The translations under genes were made by a program, and so were the position numbers. DNA of 41,606 bases from NCBI GenBank assembly GCA_900757025.1, contig CAAEMG010000174.1:1-41606 (forward strand). The letters run 5' to 3'. The stretch is from Clostridia bacterium (GTDB lineage: Bacteria > Bacillota > Clostridia > Lachnospirales > Anaerotignaceae). The notes below the pieces were generated by a model. That model did no database searches, was not told where the DNA came from, and saw only the letters and a program-made list of their open reading frames with translations. Below, piece after piece: positions 16,233 through 23,908 of the stretch (positions are counted from its first letter, which is position 1; the number at the start of each line of letters is the position of its first letter).

Positions 16233-19200
16233 ATGGCGGAAAAATTAAGACTTAATATAAACGGCATTGAGGTTACAGCCTTCCCCGGACAGACTGTATT
16301 AGAGGTTGCCAAAGAAAACGGCATTGAAATACCTACTTTATGCTATGACGAAAGAGTAAAAGTTTACGGCGCCTGCGGTTTATGCGTTGTTGAAATGGAA
16401 GGCAGCCCTAAACTTTTCAGAGCCTGTGCAACAGCAGTTGCCGAAGGTATGGTAATAAAAACAGATACACCAAAAGTTAAAGAGTCAAGAAAGGTTGCTT
16501 TGGAACTTCTTTTAAGCGACCATACAGGCGACTGCCGTCCTCCATGTGCCCTCAACTGTCCTGCCGGAACAGACTGTCAGGGTTATGTGGGCATGGTTGC
16601 AAACGGTCAGTTTAAAGAGGCTGTAAAGAGAATTAAAGAGGTATTTCCTCTTCCATCTTCTATCGGCAGAGTATGTCCTCATCCTTGTGAATCAGCCTGC
16701 CGTAGAAAAATGGTTGAAGAACCTATATCAATAGCTTTTATAAAGAGCTTTGTAGGTGATAAAGACCTTGCAAGCGGAAACCCTTATATGCCTGAATGTG
16801 AAGAACCGACAGGACACAGTGTTGCCGTTATAGGCGGCGGCCCTGCCGGACTTACTGCCGCATATCAGCTTGCAAGAAAAGGACACGAAGTAACAATTTA
16901 TGATGCAATGCCTAAAATGGGCGGTATGCTTCGTTACGGCATACCTGAATATCGTCTTCCAAAGAGCGTTCTTGACAAAGAAATTGCCCTTATAGAAGGC
17001 ATGGGCATTAAAATGCTTAACAATATAAAAATAGGCAAAGATGTAACATTCAGCCATCTTAAAAAAACTTACGATGCCGTTCTTGTTGCCGTGGGTGCAT
17101 GGAGCAGCACAAAAATGGGCGTAACAGGCGAGGACAACAAGCAGGTATTCGGCGGTATAGATTTCCTCAGAAAAGTAGCCCTTGGCGAAGAAGTTGTTGC
17201 CGGAGAGAATATTGCCATTGTAGGCGGCGGAAACACAGCTATGGACGCCTGCCGTACAGCAATTCGTCTTGGCGCACAGAACGTATACTGCGTATACAGA
17301 AGAACAAAGGCCGAAATGCCTGCCGAAGATATTGAAATTAAAGAAGCCGAAGAAGAAGGCGTAATATTTAAGTATCTTACAAATCCTGTTGAAATAGTTG
17401 CAGATGAAAACGGCGGAATTAAACACGTTAAACTTCAGAAAATGGAACTTGGCGAGCCTGATGCAAGCGGAAGAAGAAAACCTGTTCCTATTGAAGGCGC
17501 AATAGAAGACCTTGATGTTGACACTCTTATTATGGCTTTGGGTCAGAAACTTAATCCGGAAGGCCTTGACGGCATAGAGCTTACTAAAAAAGGCACAATA
17601 TCAGCCGATGAGCAGACTTTCAGAACAAATATTGAAAATGTATTTGCCGTAGGCGATGCAACAAACAAAGGTGCTGGAATTGCCATTGCAGCTATAGGAG
17701 AAGGCGAGAAGGCAGCCCATGTTATAGACAGTTTCCTTAAAGGTGCTATCGTTCCTTACAAGAAACCTGTTCTTGTTGAAAGACATGACATTACAGAGGC
17801 AACATTTGCCGACAGAGAAAAACAGCCTAGAGCCTGCATGAGCCATCTTTCGGCAGAAGAAAGAAGAGATAACTTCCACGAAGTAAATAATGGCTTTACG
17901 GAAGAACAGGCAGTTAAAGAGGCATCAAGATGTCTTGAATGTGGCTGTCACGACTACTTTGAATGTAAACTTATTGATTATGCAAACAAAGCCGACGCAG
18001 ATATTACTTACTATGAAGGCGAAAACCATAACCGTACAATAGACAATACACATCCGTTTATAGACAGAAATCCGGATAAATGTATACTTTGCGGTCTTTG
18101 CGTAAGAGTGTGTGATGAGGTTATGGGAAGAACTGCTCTCGGCCTTGTAGACAGAGGCTTTGACACAATAGTTAAGCCTGCTCTCGACCTTCCTCTTAAA
18201 GAAACAGACTGTATTTCATGCGGTCAGTGTGTAAATCTCTGCCCTACAGGTGCTTTGGGTGAAAAGTTTACATACGGCAAGAGAGTTCCTTATCCTACGG
18301 AAAAAACGGTTACAGCCTGCTCTTTCTGTTCTGTTGGCTGTAAAACAGAACTTCAGACATCGGGCAACATGGTTGTTAAGAGTACACCGGATAACGAACA
18401 TAACGGAACGCTTTGCGTAAAGGGACGTTTCGGTTTTGGCGAGGCTTTAAAGGGCAACCGTCTTACAACACCTATGGTAAGAAAGAACGGAGTTCTTACA
18501 CCTGTTTCATGGGAAGAAGCATCAATATATATTGCCAAAAAACTTCAGAGCGTTGCCGTTCGTTACGGAAAAGACGCTGTTGCAGTTTCAATTTCAGATA
18601 AATTTACAAACGAAGAAATTTATCTTGCAAAAAAATATGCCGAAGAAATTGTTAAAGCCGGAACAGTATTCAGCTTTGGCACAAACAGAAGCGGCGTAGG
18701 CGAGGTAACGGGCGTAAACGGTTCAACCTGTAAAATTGACGAACTTCTTTCAACAAACGTAATTGTTCTTGTTGGAACAGACGTTATGAAAGAACACGCA
18801 TCTTTCGGTATAAAAATCCGTCAGGCTGTTGAAAGAGGAGCTAAACTTGTAACAATAAACAATAATCCTTCAAGTCAGGAAGCACAGGAAGCTGCAATTT
18901 ATATGAACGGTGATGATACAAAGGCTCTTAAAGCGGTTCTTAAAGCCCTTGTAAATGCCGGTGCTAAGGCTGACGATGAATTTGCCTCATCTCTTGAAGG
19001 CACACAGACTACGGCAGAGGCAGAAAAGATTGCCGAAATGCTTCTTAAAGCAAACAAAGCTATAGTTGTTGTTGACCAGTTCAACGTAACGGCAGAAGCC
19101 GCAAAAGCAGCCGCAGACATTGCTCTTTTAAGCGGACACTTGGAAGGCGCAAGAAACGGCATACTTCAGATTAAGCCGAACGTAAACAGCCAAGGTCTTT

Positions 19201-19694
19201 GCGACTTGGGCATAATGCCATACTGCCTTGCAAAAGAAAAACTTGCAAATGCAAAGGCTATGTTCATATTTGGCGAAGATGTTGCCGATTTTGAAAGAAG
19301 AGAGCTTGAATTTGTTGCTGTACAGGATATTTACCTTACAGAAACAGCTATGAAGGCAGACGCAGTTATACCTGCCGTATCCCTTGCCGAAAGCACAGGT
19401 ACTGTAACAAGCTGTGACGGTACAATAAACGAGGTTAAGGCGGCAATTCTTCCTCTTGGCAAACCAAACTTTATGGCACTTCAGACTGTTGCAAACGCAA
19501 TGAAGGTAAACTACAGCTATTTAAGCGAAAAAGAAATAGCAAGAGAAATGTTTGAAAAAGGCGTATATGCAAAGAAAGCCCTTGCACCACAGCTTAAAGC
19601 TGTTGCAGATGCACCTATGTATATGGCAAGAACAAATACAAATACCGTTGTTGCAAGCTTTGAAAAAACACTTGAGGAAAACGGAATTAAATAA
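16233..19694 (+). CDS. Fusion of NuoG-like Fe-S protein with GltD-type NADPH flavoprotein
   Basis: The 1,153-residue cytosolic protein reads, in order: a [2Fe-2S] domain (C37, C48, C51, C65); a complete GltD-type module with two N-terminal [4Fe-4S] sites (C101/105/109 region and C148/152/156), an FAD loop GGGPAG (201-206), an NAD(P)H loop GGGNTA (331-336) and the NADPH-type YRR (355-357); a Cys group (567, 570, 572, 578); two [4Fe-4S] sites (617/620/623/627 and 660/663/666/670); and a molybdopterin-oxidoreductase-like region with its own [4Fe-4S] (696, 699, 703, 728). The last region lacks the Cys/Sec metal ligand and the C-terminal dinucleotide-binding domain, so it is probably non-catalytic as in NuoG. 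No hydrogenase H-cluster motifs occur. With the two preceding subunits it could couple NADH, NADPH and ferredoxin; that reaction is inferred. Confidence 0.85.
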   Translation: MAEKLRLNINGIEVTAFPGQTVLEVAKENGIEIPTLCYDERVKVYGACGLCVVEMEGSPKLFRACATAVAEGMVIKTDTPKVKESRKVALELLLSDHTGDCRPPCALNCPAGTDCQGYVGMVANGQFKEAVKRIKEVFPLPSSIGRVCPHPCESACRRKMVEEPISIAFIKSFVGDKDLASGNPYMPECEEPTGHSVAVIGGGPAGLTAAYQLARKGHEVTIYDAMPKMGGMLRYGIPEYRLPKSVLDKEIALIEGMGIKMLNNIKIGKDVTFSHLKKTYDAVLVAVGAWSSTKMGVTGEDNKQVFGGIDFLRKVALGEEVVAGENIAIVGGGNTAMDACRTAIRLGAQNVYCVYRRTKAEMPAEDIEIKEAEEEGVIFKYLTNPVEIVADENGGIKHVKLQKMELGEPDASGRRKPVPIEGAIEDLDVDTLIMALGQKLNPEGLDGIELTKKGTISADEQTFRTNIENVFAVGDATNKGAGIAIAAIGEGEKAAHVIDSFLKGAIVPYKKPVLVERHDITEATFADREKQPRACMSHLSAEERRDNFHEVNNGFTEEQAVKEASRCLECGCHDYFECKLIDYANKADADITYYEGENHNRTIDNTHPFIDRNPDKCILCGLCVRVCDEVMGRTALGLVDRGFDTIVKPALDLPLKETDCISCGQCVNLCPTGALGEKFTYGKRVPYPTEKTVTACSFCSVGCKTELQTSGNMVVKSTPDNEHNGTLCVKGRFGFGEALKGNRLTTPMVRKNGVLTPVSWEEASIYIAKKLQSVAVRYGKDAVAVSISDKFTNEEIYLAKKYAEEIVKAGTVFSFGTNRSGVGEVTGVNGSTCKIDELLSTNVIVLVGTDVMKEHASFGIKIRQAVERGAKLVTINNNPSSQEAQEAAIYMNGDDTKALKAVLKALVNAGAKADDEFASSLEGTQTTAEAEKIAEMLLKANKAIVVVDQFNVTAEAAKAAADIALLSGHLEGARNGILQIKPNVNSQGLCDLGIMPYCLAKEKLANAKAMFIFGEDVADFERRELEFVAVQDIYLTETAMKADAVIPAVSLAESTGTVTSCDGTINEVKAAILPLGKPNFMALQTVANAMKVNYSYLSEKEIAREMFEKGVYAKKALAPQLKAVADAPMYMARTNTNTVVASFEKTLEENGIK

Positions 19695-19702
19695 TTAAAT
19701 AA

Positions 19703-19737
19703 AAAAACAGCCATCGTCTAATTCGGTGGCTGTTTTT
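19703..19737. terminator. Bidirectional terminator between convergent units
   Basis: AACAGCCA pairs with TGGCTGTT around a 13-base loop, with A-run before and T-run after. It serves the fusion gene on the plus strand and the CarD-like gene on the minus strand. Confidence 0.85.
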
Positions 19738-19740
19738 GTT

Positions 19741-20244
19741 TTATACAAGAGAATAAAACAAAGCGTTTTTAATTTTTTCTTCTGCTTTTTCCGATGAAAT
19801 TTTGAAAGATACGGCTATTTCGTTTTTTAGGTTTTCAAAAGCCTCGCTTCTGAATTTTTCATCGGTAGATGAAAGTGTTTTTCCTGCTTTGCGTTTTTCT
19901 TTAAGTGTATTTGAAAGTGTTTTTAAAACACGTATGTAATTTTCACAGGTTTTGCTTTTAAGAGCTTCTTTAAATGCGTTTGCACGAAGTTTTGGGTTTG
20001 CGGCACATATTAATGGAATTTTTTCGGCGTTATCAAGCATTTCGGAAAGTGTGCTTTCATCTGTTATCTCTCTTAAAGTGCTGCTGTTGTCAACAGGAAC
20101 AAAGCACACGCCTTTGTTTTTGCCCACAGGCTCAAGGCAGTAATAATTTCTTGTTGTTTTTCCGTCAAAACACATAGACATAATGTCTTTTATAAGGCAA
20201 ACTCCGTCACCGTTATGGAAGGCATAGCCGTTTTTTTCAAACAT
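19741..20244 (-). CDS. CarD/CdnL-like RNA polymerase-binding regulator
   Basis: The 167-residue protein opens with a CarD-type Tudor-like domain (YAFHNGDGVCLIKDI, then YYCLEPV and VCFVPVDN, about 1-65), which binds the RNA polymerase beta subunit, and continues with an alpha-helical domain rich in Lys/Glu. CarD proteins stabilise open promoter complexes. The length matches the family. GGAGG lies seven bases upstream of the ATG. It is 12 bases behind a 65-residue ORF and probably co-transcribed with it. The second domain departs from well-studied CarD proteins, so the DNA-minor-groove function is less certain. Confidence 0.8.
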   Translation of the reverse strand: MFEKNGYAFHNGDGVCLIKDIMSMCFDGKTTRNYYCLEPVGKNKGVCFVPVDNSSTLREITDESTLSEMLDNAEKIPLICAANPKLRANAFKEALKSKTCENYIRVLKTLSNTLKEKRKAGKTLSSTDEKFRSEAFENLKNEIAVSFKISSEKAEEKIKNALFYSLV

Positions 20245-20256
20245 ATTTATACCTCC

Positions 20257-20454
20257 TTAATTCATATAGTTTCCGCATGGATAACCGTTATACTGTTTTT
20301 TCAGCTTAACTGTAATGCTTTCGTGGTTTTCGATTTCTTCGATTATGGTATATTTGGTCGATTTTCTTTCCAAATCCTTCTTATACTTTTCATAATCTTC
20401 TTTAGGTTCAAATTTAATTGTCTGCTCCAAGCAGGCTTCCAAAATTCGCTTCAT
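20257..20454 (-). CDS. Small charged protein of unknown function
   Basis: Sixty-five residues, no signal peptide or membrane segment, rich in Lys and Glu (KFEPKEDYEKYKKDLERKS), ending in a tyrosine/glycine-rich tail with one Cys. AGAGGTG is correctly spaced before the ATG, and the gene is followed after 12 bases by the CarD-like gene, which supports expression as an operon. A possible promoter is TTACAT-18-TAAAAT about 30 bases upstream. I do not recognise a named family. Confidence 0.65.
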   Translation of the reverse strand: MKRILEACLEQTIKFEPKEDYEKYKKDLERKSTKYTIIEEIENHESITVKLKKQYNGYPCGNYMN

Positions 20455-20599
20455 TTTTTATCACCTCTGTATAAATTTTACCATGTTTTTTTGGTGATAT
20501 GTAAGCGGAAAAATCCCTTTAAAACAAACTTTGGTTACTGTCACTACTATATACAGAATTGCTATTGTGCAATTTTTCATATAATAATATAAAATAATG

Positions 20600-20889
20600 C
20601 ACAAAAAAGCCGACACAATATTAAACCGTGTCGGCTATGTTTTATATTTTTTTTATAGTAATTGTAATATATTTAACGATATTTATTTGCACTGTAAATT
20701 AGCTGTAAAAAGGGAATTGCCCTGCTCAAAATGAACAGGGCGGAAGGGGTTTATAAAATATTTTATGTTAAACAGATTGCTGTAAGTTTGGCTTAACGGC
20801 TAATATATCCAAACAAAAAGCATTTCTGTTTCAGTTACAGTTGAAAATAAAAATCAACTTGGTTTATTGTTTTTATCTCATCTGTCATG
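20600..20889 (-). ncRNA. Candidate noncoding RNA between consensus promoter and terminator
   Basis: A perfect promoter (20896-20924) and a strong terminator (20608-20636, T6 on this strand) bracket about 285 bases with no credible ORF: the few ATGs lack ribosome sites and open frames of 17 codons or fewer. The predicted transcript has several stems: AGTTGA/TCAACT near its 5' end, GTTTGG/CCAAAC (about 20784-20812), and GCCCTGTTC-atttt-GAGCAGGGC (20719-20741). It does not resemble 6S RNA, SRP RNA, tmRNA or RNase P as far as I can see. It could also act as a long leader for the downstream 65-residue ORF if the terminator is conditional. Confidence 0.5.
20608..20636 (-). terminator. Terminator of the candidate noncoding RNA
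   Basis: AGCCGACAC and GTGTCGGCT are exact complements around an 11-base loop; on the minus strand the right arm runs into TTTTTT. Confidence 0.85.
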
Positions 20890-20895
20890 TTTAGA

Positions 20896-20924
20896 ATTAT
20901 ATATATGACATGGTGTTTTGTCAA
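20896..20924 (-). promoter_or_regulatory. Consensus sigma-A promoter, minus strand
   Basis: TTGACA (20919-20924), exactly 17 bases, TATAAT (20896-20901). Both hexamers are perfect, yet no ORF follows closely, which is the main argument for a noncoding transcript. The rest of 20925-21146 is AT-rich and shows no gene. Confidence 0.75.
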
Positions 20925-21146
20925 TGTTTTTGCAAATTTTTTAACAAACTAATAGCAACTATAAAAATGGTCAAAATTACTTAAAAATTATCGTCAATGT
21001 TAATTATATATAAAAATTGAATACTATTTTTATGCAAAATTAATACATTGTCTGACGATATTACGCTGCCTAAATCAATGGGAAGTTTTTAAAATTCATT
21101 ATTTTTGTAAAAAAATACTCATAAAAATATGCTTAAAGCCATAAAT

Positions 21147-21917
21147 TTATTCCGCCAAAGCTGTTTTTGGGTCAACGGCGTTGTCGTTAAGCGTCATTTT
21201 AAACTCAAGATGACAGCCGAGGGCAGAGGCATATTTTGTTGGTGTGGCAACAAAACCTATGGTCTGGCCTTTTTTTACAATGTCGCCTTCCGATACAGCC
21301 AAGTTTGAATTAAGCTGGCTGTATGTAGTGCGCCATCCGTCACCATGAAAAAGAGTTACGCTTACTCCGTTTTTGCTGTCTGTGCTTATGCTTTCAACAG
21401 TTCCTTCGGCTGCTGCGCCAACGGCAGTACCTTCTTCTGTTTTATAGCATACAGTATCGTTTGTTCTGTACTGCTCAAGAGTTGGGTCATAAACAAGCTT
21501 TTCACTGCTGTAATCCATAACCGTTTCTCCGTTTACGGGAAGAGCAAACGTAAGCTCATCTTCAAATTCGCCTGCTTCTTCGTATTCATCATGGCTTTGA
21601 CCGTAACCGTCACCGGAATTTGTTATATTTGTGTTTTCTTTTTTTGTGTCGGTTTCACTTTCGGAAGAAGAACTGCCTGTTTTTGCAGGTTCAACTTTAC
21701 TTGTGTCTGAAGAATTTTCTTCGGCGGCAGGGACTTTAATTTGTGTTTTTGCCGGAGCATTTTTGTTTGCCGAAACCTGTGCTGTGTTTGTTTCTTCTGT
21801 TTTAACTGAGTTTTTGTCTGTTTTTGGGTTTGTTTTTACGCTTAATCCAACGGCAAATACCGCCGCCAGAACAAAACATGAGAAAAGAGCTATATATTTG
21901 TTTTTGCTGTTTTTCAT
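21147..21917 (-). CDS. spoIIQ: SpoIIQ-like M23 peptidase-fold protein, catalytically degenerate
   Basis: The 256-residue protein has one N-terminal membrane helix (about 8-26), a Ser/Thr/Lys-rich linker and an LytM/M23 domain (about 122-256). In sporulating Firmicutes SpoIIQ sits in the forespore membrane and bridges the intermembrane space to SpoIIIAH. The zinc ligands are lost: the usual first His and Asp positions are N153 and C157 (RTNDTVCY), and the HxH motif reads H236-L-E238. It follows spoIID by 50 bases in the order seen in many clostridia, with GGAGGTG before its ATG. I see no separate sigma-F promoter in the 50-base gap, though SpoIIQ is classically made in the forespore. Confidence 0.82.
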   Translation of the reverse strand: MKNSKNKYIALFSCFVLAAVFAVGLSVKTNPKTDKNSVKTEETNTAQVSANKNAPAKTQIKVPAAEENSSDTSKVEPAKTGSSSSESETDTKKENTNITNSGDGYGQSHDEYEEAGEFEDELTFALPVNGETVMDYSSEKLVYDPTLEQYRTNDTVCYKTEEGTAVGAAAEGTVESISTDSKNGVSVTLFHGDGWRTTYSQLNSNLAVSEGDIVKKGQTIGFVATPTKYASALGCHLEFKMTLNDNAVDPKTALAE

Positions 21918-21967
21918 TTCTTACACCTCCGAAAGTATTATTGCCTTTTGGAGAATGTTTATACACA

Positions 21968-22933
21968 TCAGTAATATTTTTTTAAACTTGTTCCGCTGTA
22001 GTAATATGCCAAAATTTCTTTGTATGTTTTGCCTTGTTTTGCCATATAATTTGCCCCATATTGGCTCATTCCTGCGCCGTGTCCGTAGCCTTTTGTTTTA
22101 AATATAATGTTGTCGCCGTCGGAAGAAAATGTAAAACAGCTGCTGCGAAGAGATAAAGCCTCACGCACCTGTTTCCCTGTAAGAACCATGTTGCCTACCT
22201 GTATTTTGCTTATGTATCCTGCTTTTGTACGCTCCAATATCTGCATCTGGTCGGCGATATTTGCCTCGGAAAGTTTTATATAGGGATATTTTTCCTGTAA
22301 AAGGGCTGCGGCTGTTTTCGAAGGAATTTCTTTTTCGCTGTAATACTCCGAAGATGTTTCGTCGCCGCTGCTGTCAACGCTTTTTAAATACGGAAGTTCT
22401 TTAGACCATACGTTTTGTGCTTCTTCTGTTTTTCCGCTGCTTATGGCGTGGAATACGGCAAGTATTGGTTCGTCGTTATATACGGCAATCTCGCCTTTTG
22501 TGGCGTATACGGCGTTTTTTATTTTGCTGTAGTATGTATTAAAGCCACTGCCCCATTTTTTCTTCATTTCTTCAACTGTGCAGTATGCCTGTCCATTGCT
22601 TTTTATAAGTTCTTCTGTGGAAAGACCGCTGTTTACGGCATATGTTCTTGCGGCAACTGCCTGTGCCTTTAAGGCCTCTGTTTCAAAAGAGGCAGGCATT
22701 TCGGCGGCAACTACCCCGACAATATATTCTTCCTCGGGCATAGACTTTTCTTCTGCAATTTCGGTGGAAGTATCGGGCTGTATCTCTATATTGTCTTCAT
22801 GCACCGTTTCGCCCAAATTTATAAAGGGCATAGTGTTTTTTGAGGAAAAATAGAAAGCCGTGTTTACGCTTAAAGGAATTGCCACAGCTGCGGCAAAAAC
22901 CGACACTGCTGTGCTTAAAATAATTTTTTTCAT
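21968..22933 (-). CDS. spoIID: Stage II sporulation protein D, peptidoglycan lytic transglycosylase
   Basis: The 321-residue protein has an N-terminal membrane anchor and a SpoIID/LytB domain. SpoIID cuts glycan strands stripped of stem peptides and works with SpoIIP and SpoIIM to drive membrane migration during engulfment. The signature PASFETEALKAQAVAARTYA contains the catalytic Glu (about residue 86); GYGHGAGMSQYGANYMA near the C-terminus is equally characteristic. I start at the ATG at 22933, with GGTGA just upstream; a GTG at 22942 is the alternative. A sigma-E-like promoter precedes it, as expected for mother-cell expression. Confidence 0.93.
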   Translation of the reverse strand: MKKIILSTAVSVFAAAVAIPLSVNTAFYFSSKNTMPFINLGETVHEDNIEIQPDTSTEIAEEKSMPEEEYIVGVVAAEMPASFETEALKAQAVAARTYAVNSGLSTEELIKSNGQAYCTVEEMKKKWGSGFNTYYSKIKNAVYATKGEIAVYNDEPILAVFHAISSGKTEEAQNVWSKELPYLKSVDSSGDETSSEYYSEKEIPSKTAAALLQEKYPYIKLSEANIADQMQILERTKAGYISKIQVGNMVLTGKQVREALSLRSSCFTFSSDGDNIIFKTKGYGHGAGMSQYGANYMAKQGKTYKEILAYYYSGTSLKKYY

Positions 22934-22949
22934 AAGAATCACCGATATA

Positions 22950-22978
22950 AGTATATGAAGAAAGAAAAATAAATATGT
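22950..22978 (-). promoter_or_regulatory. Sigma-E-like promoter of spoIID
   Basis: On the minus strand ACATATT (22972-22978), a 14-base spacer and CATATACT (22950-22957) follow the known sigma-E pattern (KMATATT, 14-15, CATACANT) with two departures. It sits 17 bases before the spoIID start. Confidence 0.65.
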
Positions 22979-23001
22979 GCGGCAGCTTAATATTAAAGGC
23001 T

Positions 23002-23029
23002 TTGCCGTTTTTTTGCCTTATGGTAAAAT
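23002..23029 (+). promoter_or_regulatory. Promoter of the pseudouridine synthase gene
   Basis: TTGCCG (23002-23007), 16 bases, TAAAAT (23024-23029). It is back to back with the spoIID promoter. Confidence 0.5.
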
Positions 23030-23061
23030 ATATTTAAAAAAATACTGCGGAGGAATGATTT

Positions 23062-23784
23062 GTGAAAAATATGCGTTTGGATAAATTTCTTTCGGAATGT
23101 GGCATTTGCAGCAGAAGTGAAAGCAAAATATTTATAAAAAAAGGCATGATAACCGTAAACGGAAAAAAAGCAGCAAAAGGCGAAGAAAAAATTGACCCGG
23201 ATAATGACGAAATTATGTTTAAAGGGCAAAAAATAATATATGCCGAATTTGAATATTATATGCTTAATAAACCGGCAGGTGTAGTTTCGGCAACAGAGGA
23301 CAAAAACGATAAAACGGTTATAGACCTTGTGCCAAAGCCTCATGCAAAGGATATATTTCCTGTGGGCAGACTGGATAAAGACACAGAAGGTTTGCTGATA
23401 ATAACAAACGACGGAGAAACGGCGCACAGGCTTCTTTCGCCTAAAAAGCATGTGGACAAAACATATTTTGTGCGTACAACAGGAGGAGAAATAGGCACAG
23501 AAGAGGTAGAAAAACTGGAAAACGGCGTGGATATAGGCGAGGAAAAGCTTACACTTCCGGCAGAACTGGAAATACTTAAAAACGGAGAGATTTCAGAAAG
23601 CCTTCTTACAATACGTGAAGGAAAGTTTCATCAGGTTAAGCGTATGTTTAAGGCTGTTGGCAGAGAGGTTATATATTTAAAGAGAATTTCAATGGGAAAG
23701 CTTAAACTTGATGAAAGTCTTGGAAAAGGCGGATGCAGAAGGCTTACGGAAGATGAAATAAATATGATTACAGGGGAAAGATAG
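23062..23784 (+). CDS. RsuA/RluB-family pseudouridine synthase
   Basis: The 240-residue rRNA-modifying enzyme has an S4 RNA-binding domain (about 4-50: MRLDKFLSECGICSRSESKIFI) and a catalytic domain with the Asp in FPVGRLDKDTEGLLI; LNKPAGVVSATED is also typical. It isomerises one uridine in rRNA; the length and LNKPAG sequence favour RsuA (16S U516) over RluB, but the target cannot be fixed here. The start is a GTG at 23062, chosen because GGAGG lies eight bases upstream; the next ATG at 23071 would be 17 bases from it. Confidence 0.88.
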   Translation: MKNMRLDKFLSECGICSRSESKIFIKKGMITVNGKKAAKGEEKIDPDNDEIMFKGQKIIYAEFEYYMLNKPAGVVSATEDKNDKTVIDLVPKPHAKDIFPVGRLDKDTEGLLIITNDGETAHRLLSPKKHVDKTYFVRTTGGEIGTEEVEKLENGVDIGEEKLTLPAELEILKNGEISESLLTIREGKFHQVKRMFKAVGREVIYLKRISMGKLKLDESLGKGGCRRLTEDEINMITGER

Positions 23785-23841
23785 GAAATAATAGTTTTAT
23801 TTTTCAAAGGAACTTTTTGGAAAGTGTCTTCGTTTATATGA

Positions 23842-23855
23842 TGTAAGCGTTTACA
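23842..23855. promoter_or_regulatory. CcpA cre-like box
   Basis: TGTAAGCGTTTACA matches the catabolite-responsive element pattern (TGWAANCGNTNWCA) at every defined position and is nearly palindromic. It lies 54 bases before the start of the secreted protein at 23909, at or just upstream of its likely promoter. Confidence 0.7.
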
Positions 23856-23908
23856 GAATATGAAAAAGACTGTTATATAATTATATTTTTGAAAAGGATT
23901 TGATTGAT

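Noticed and set aside
16233..19694. Iron-only hydrogenase or NAD-dependent formate dehydrogenase catalytic subunit
   Set aside because: No H-cluster signatures (TSCxPxW, PCxxK, ExxxCxGxC) and no Mo/W ligand or C-terminal cofactor domain; the GltD module explains the middle part.
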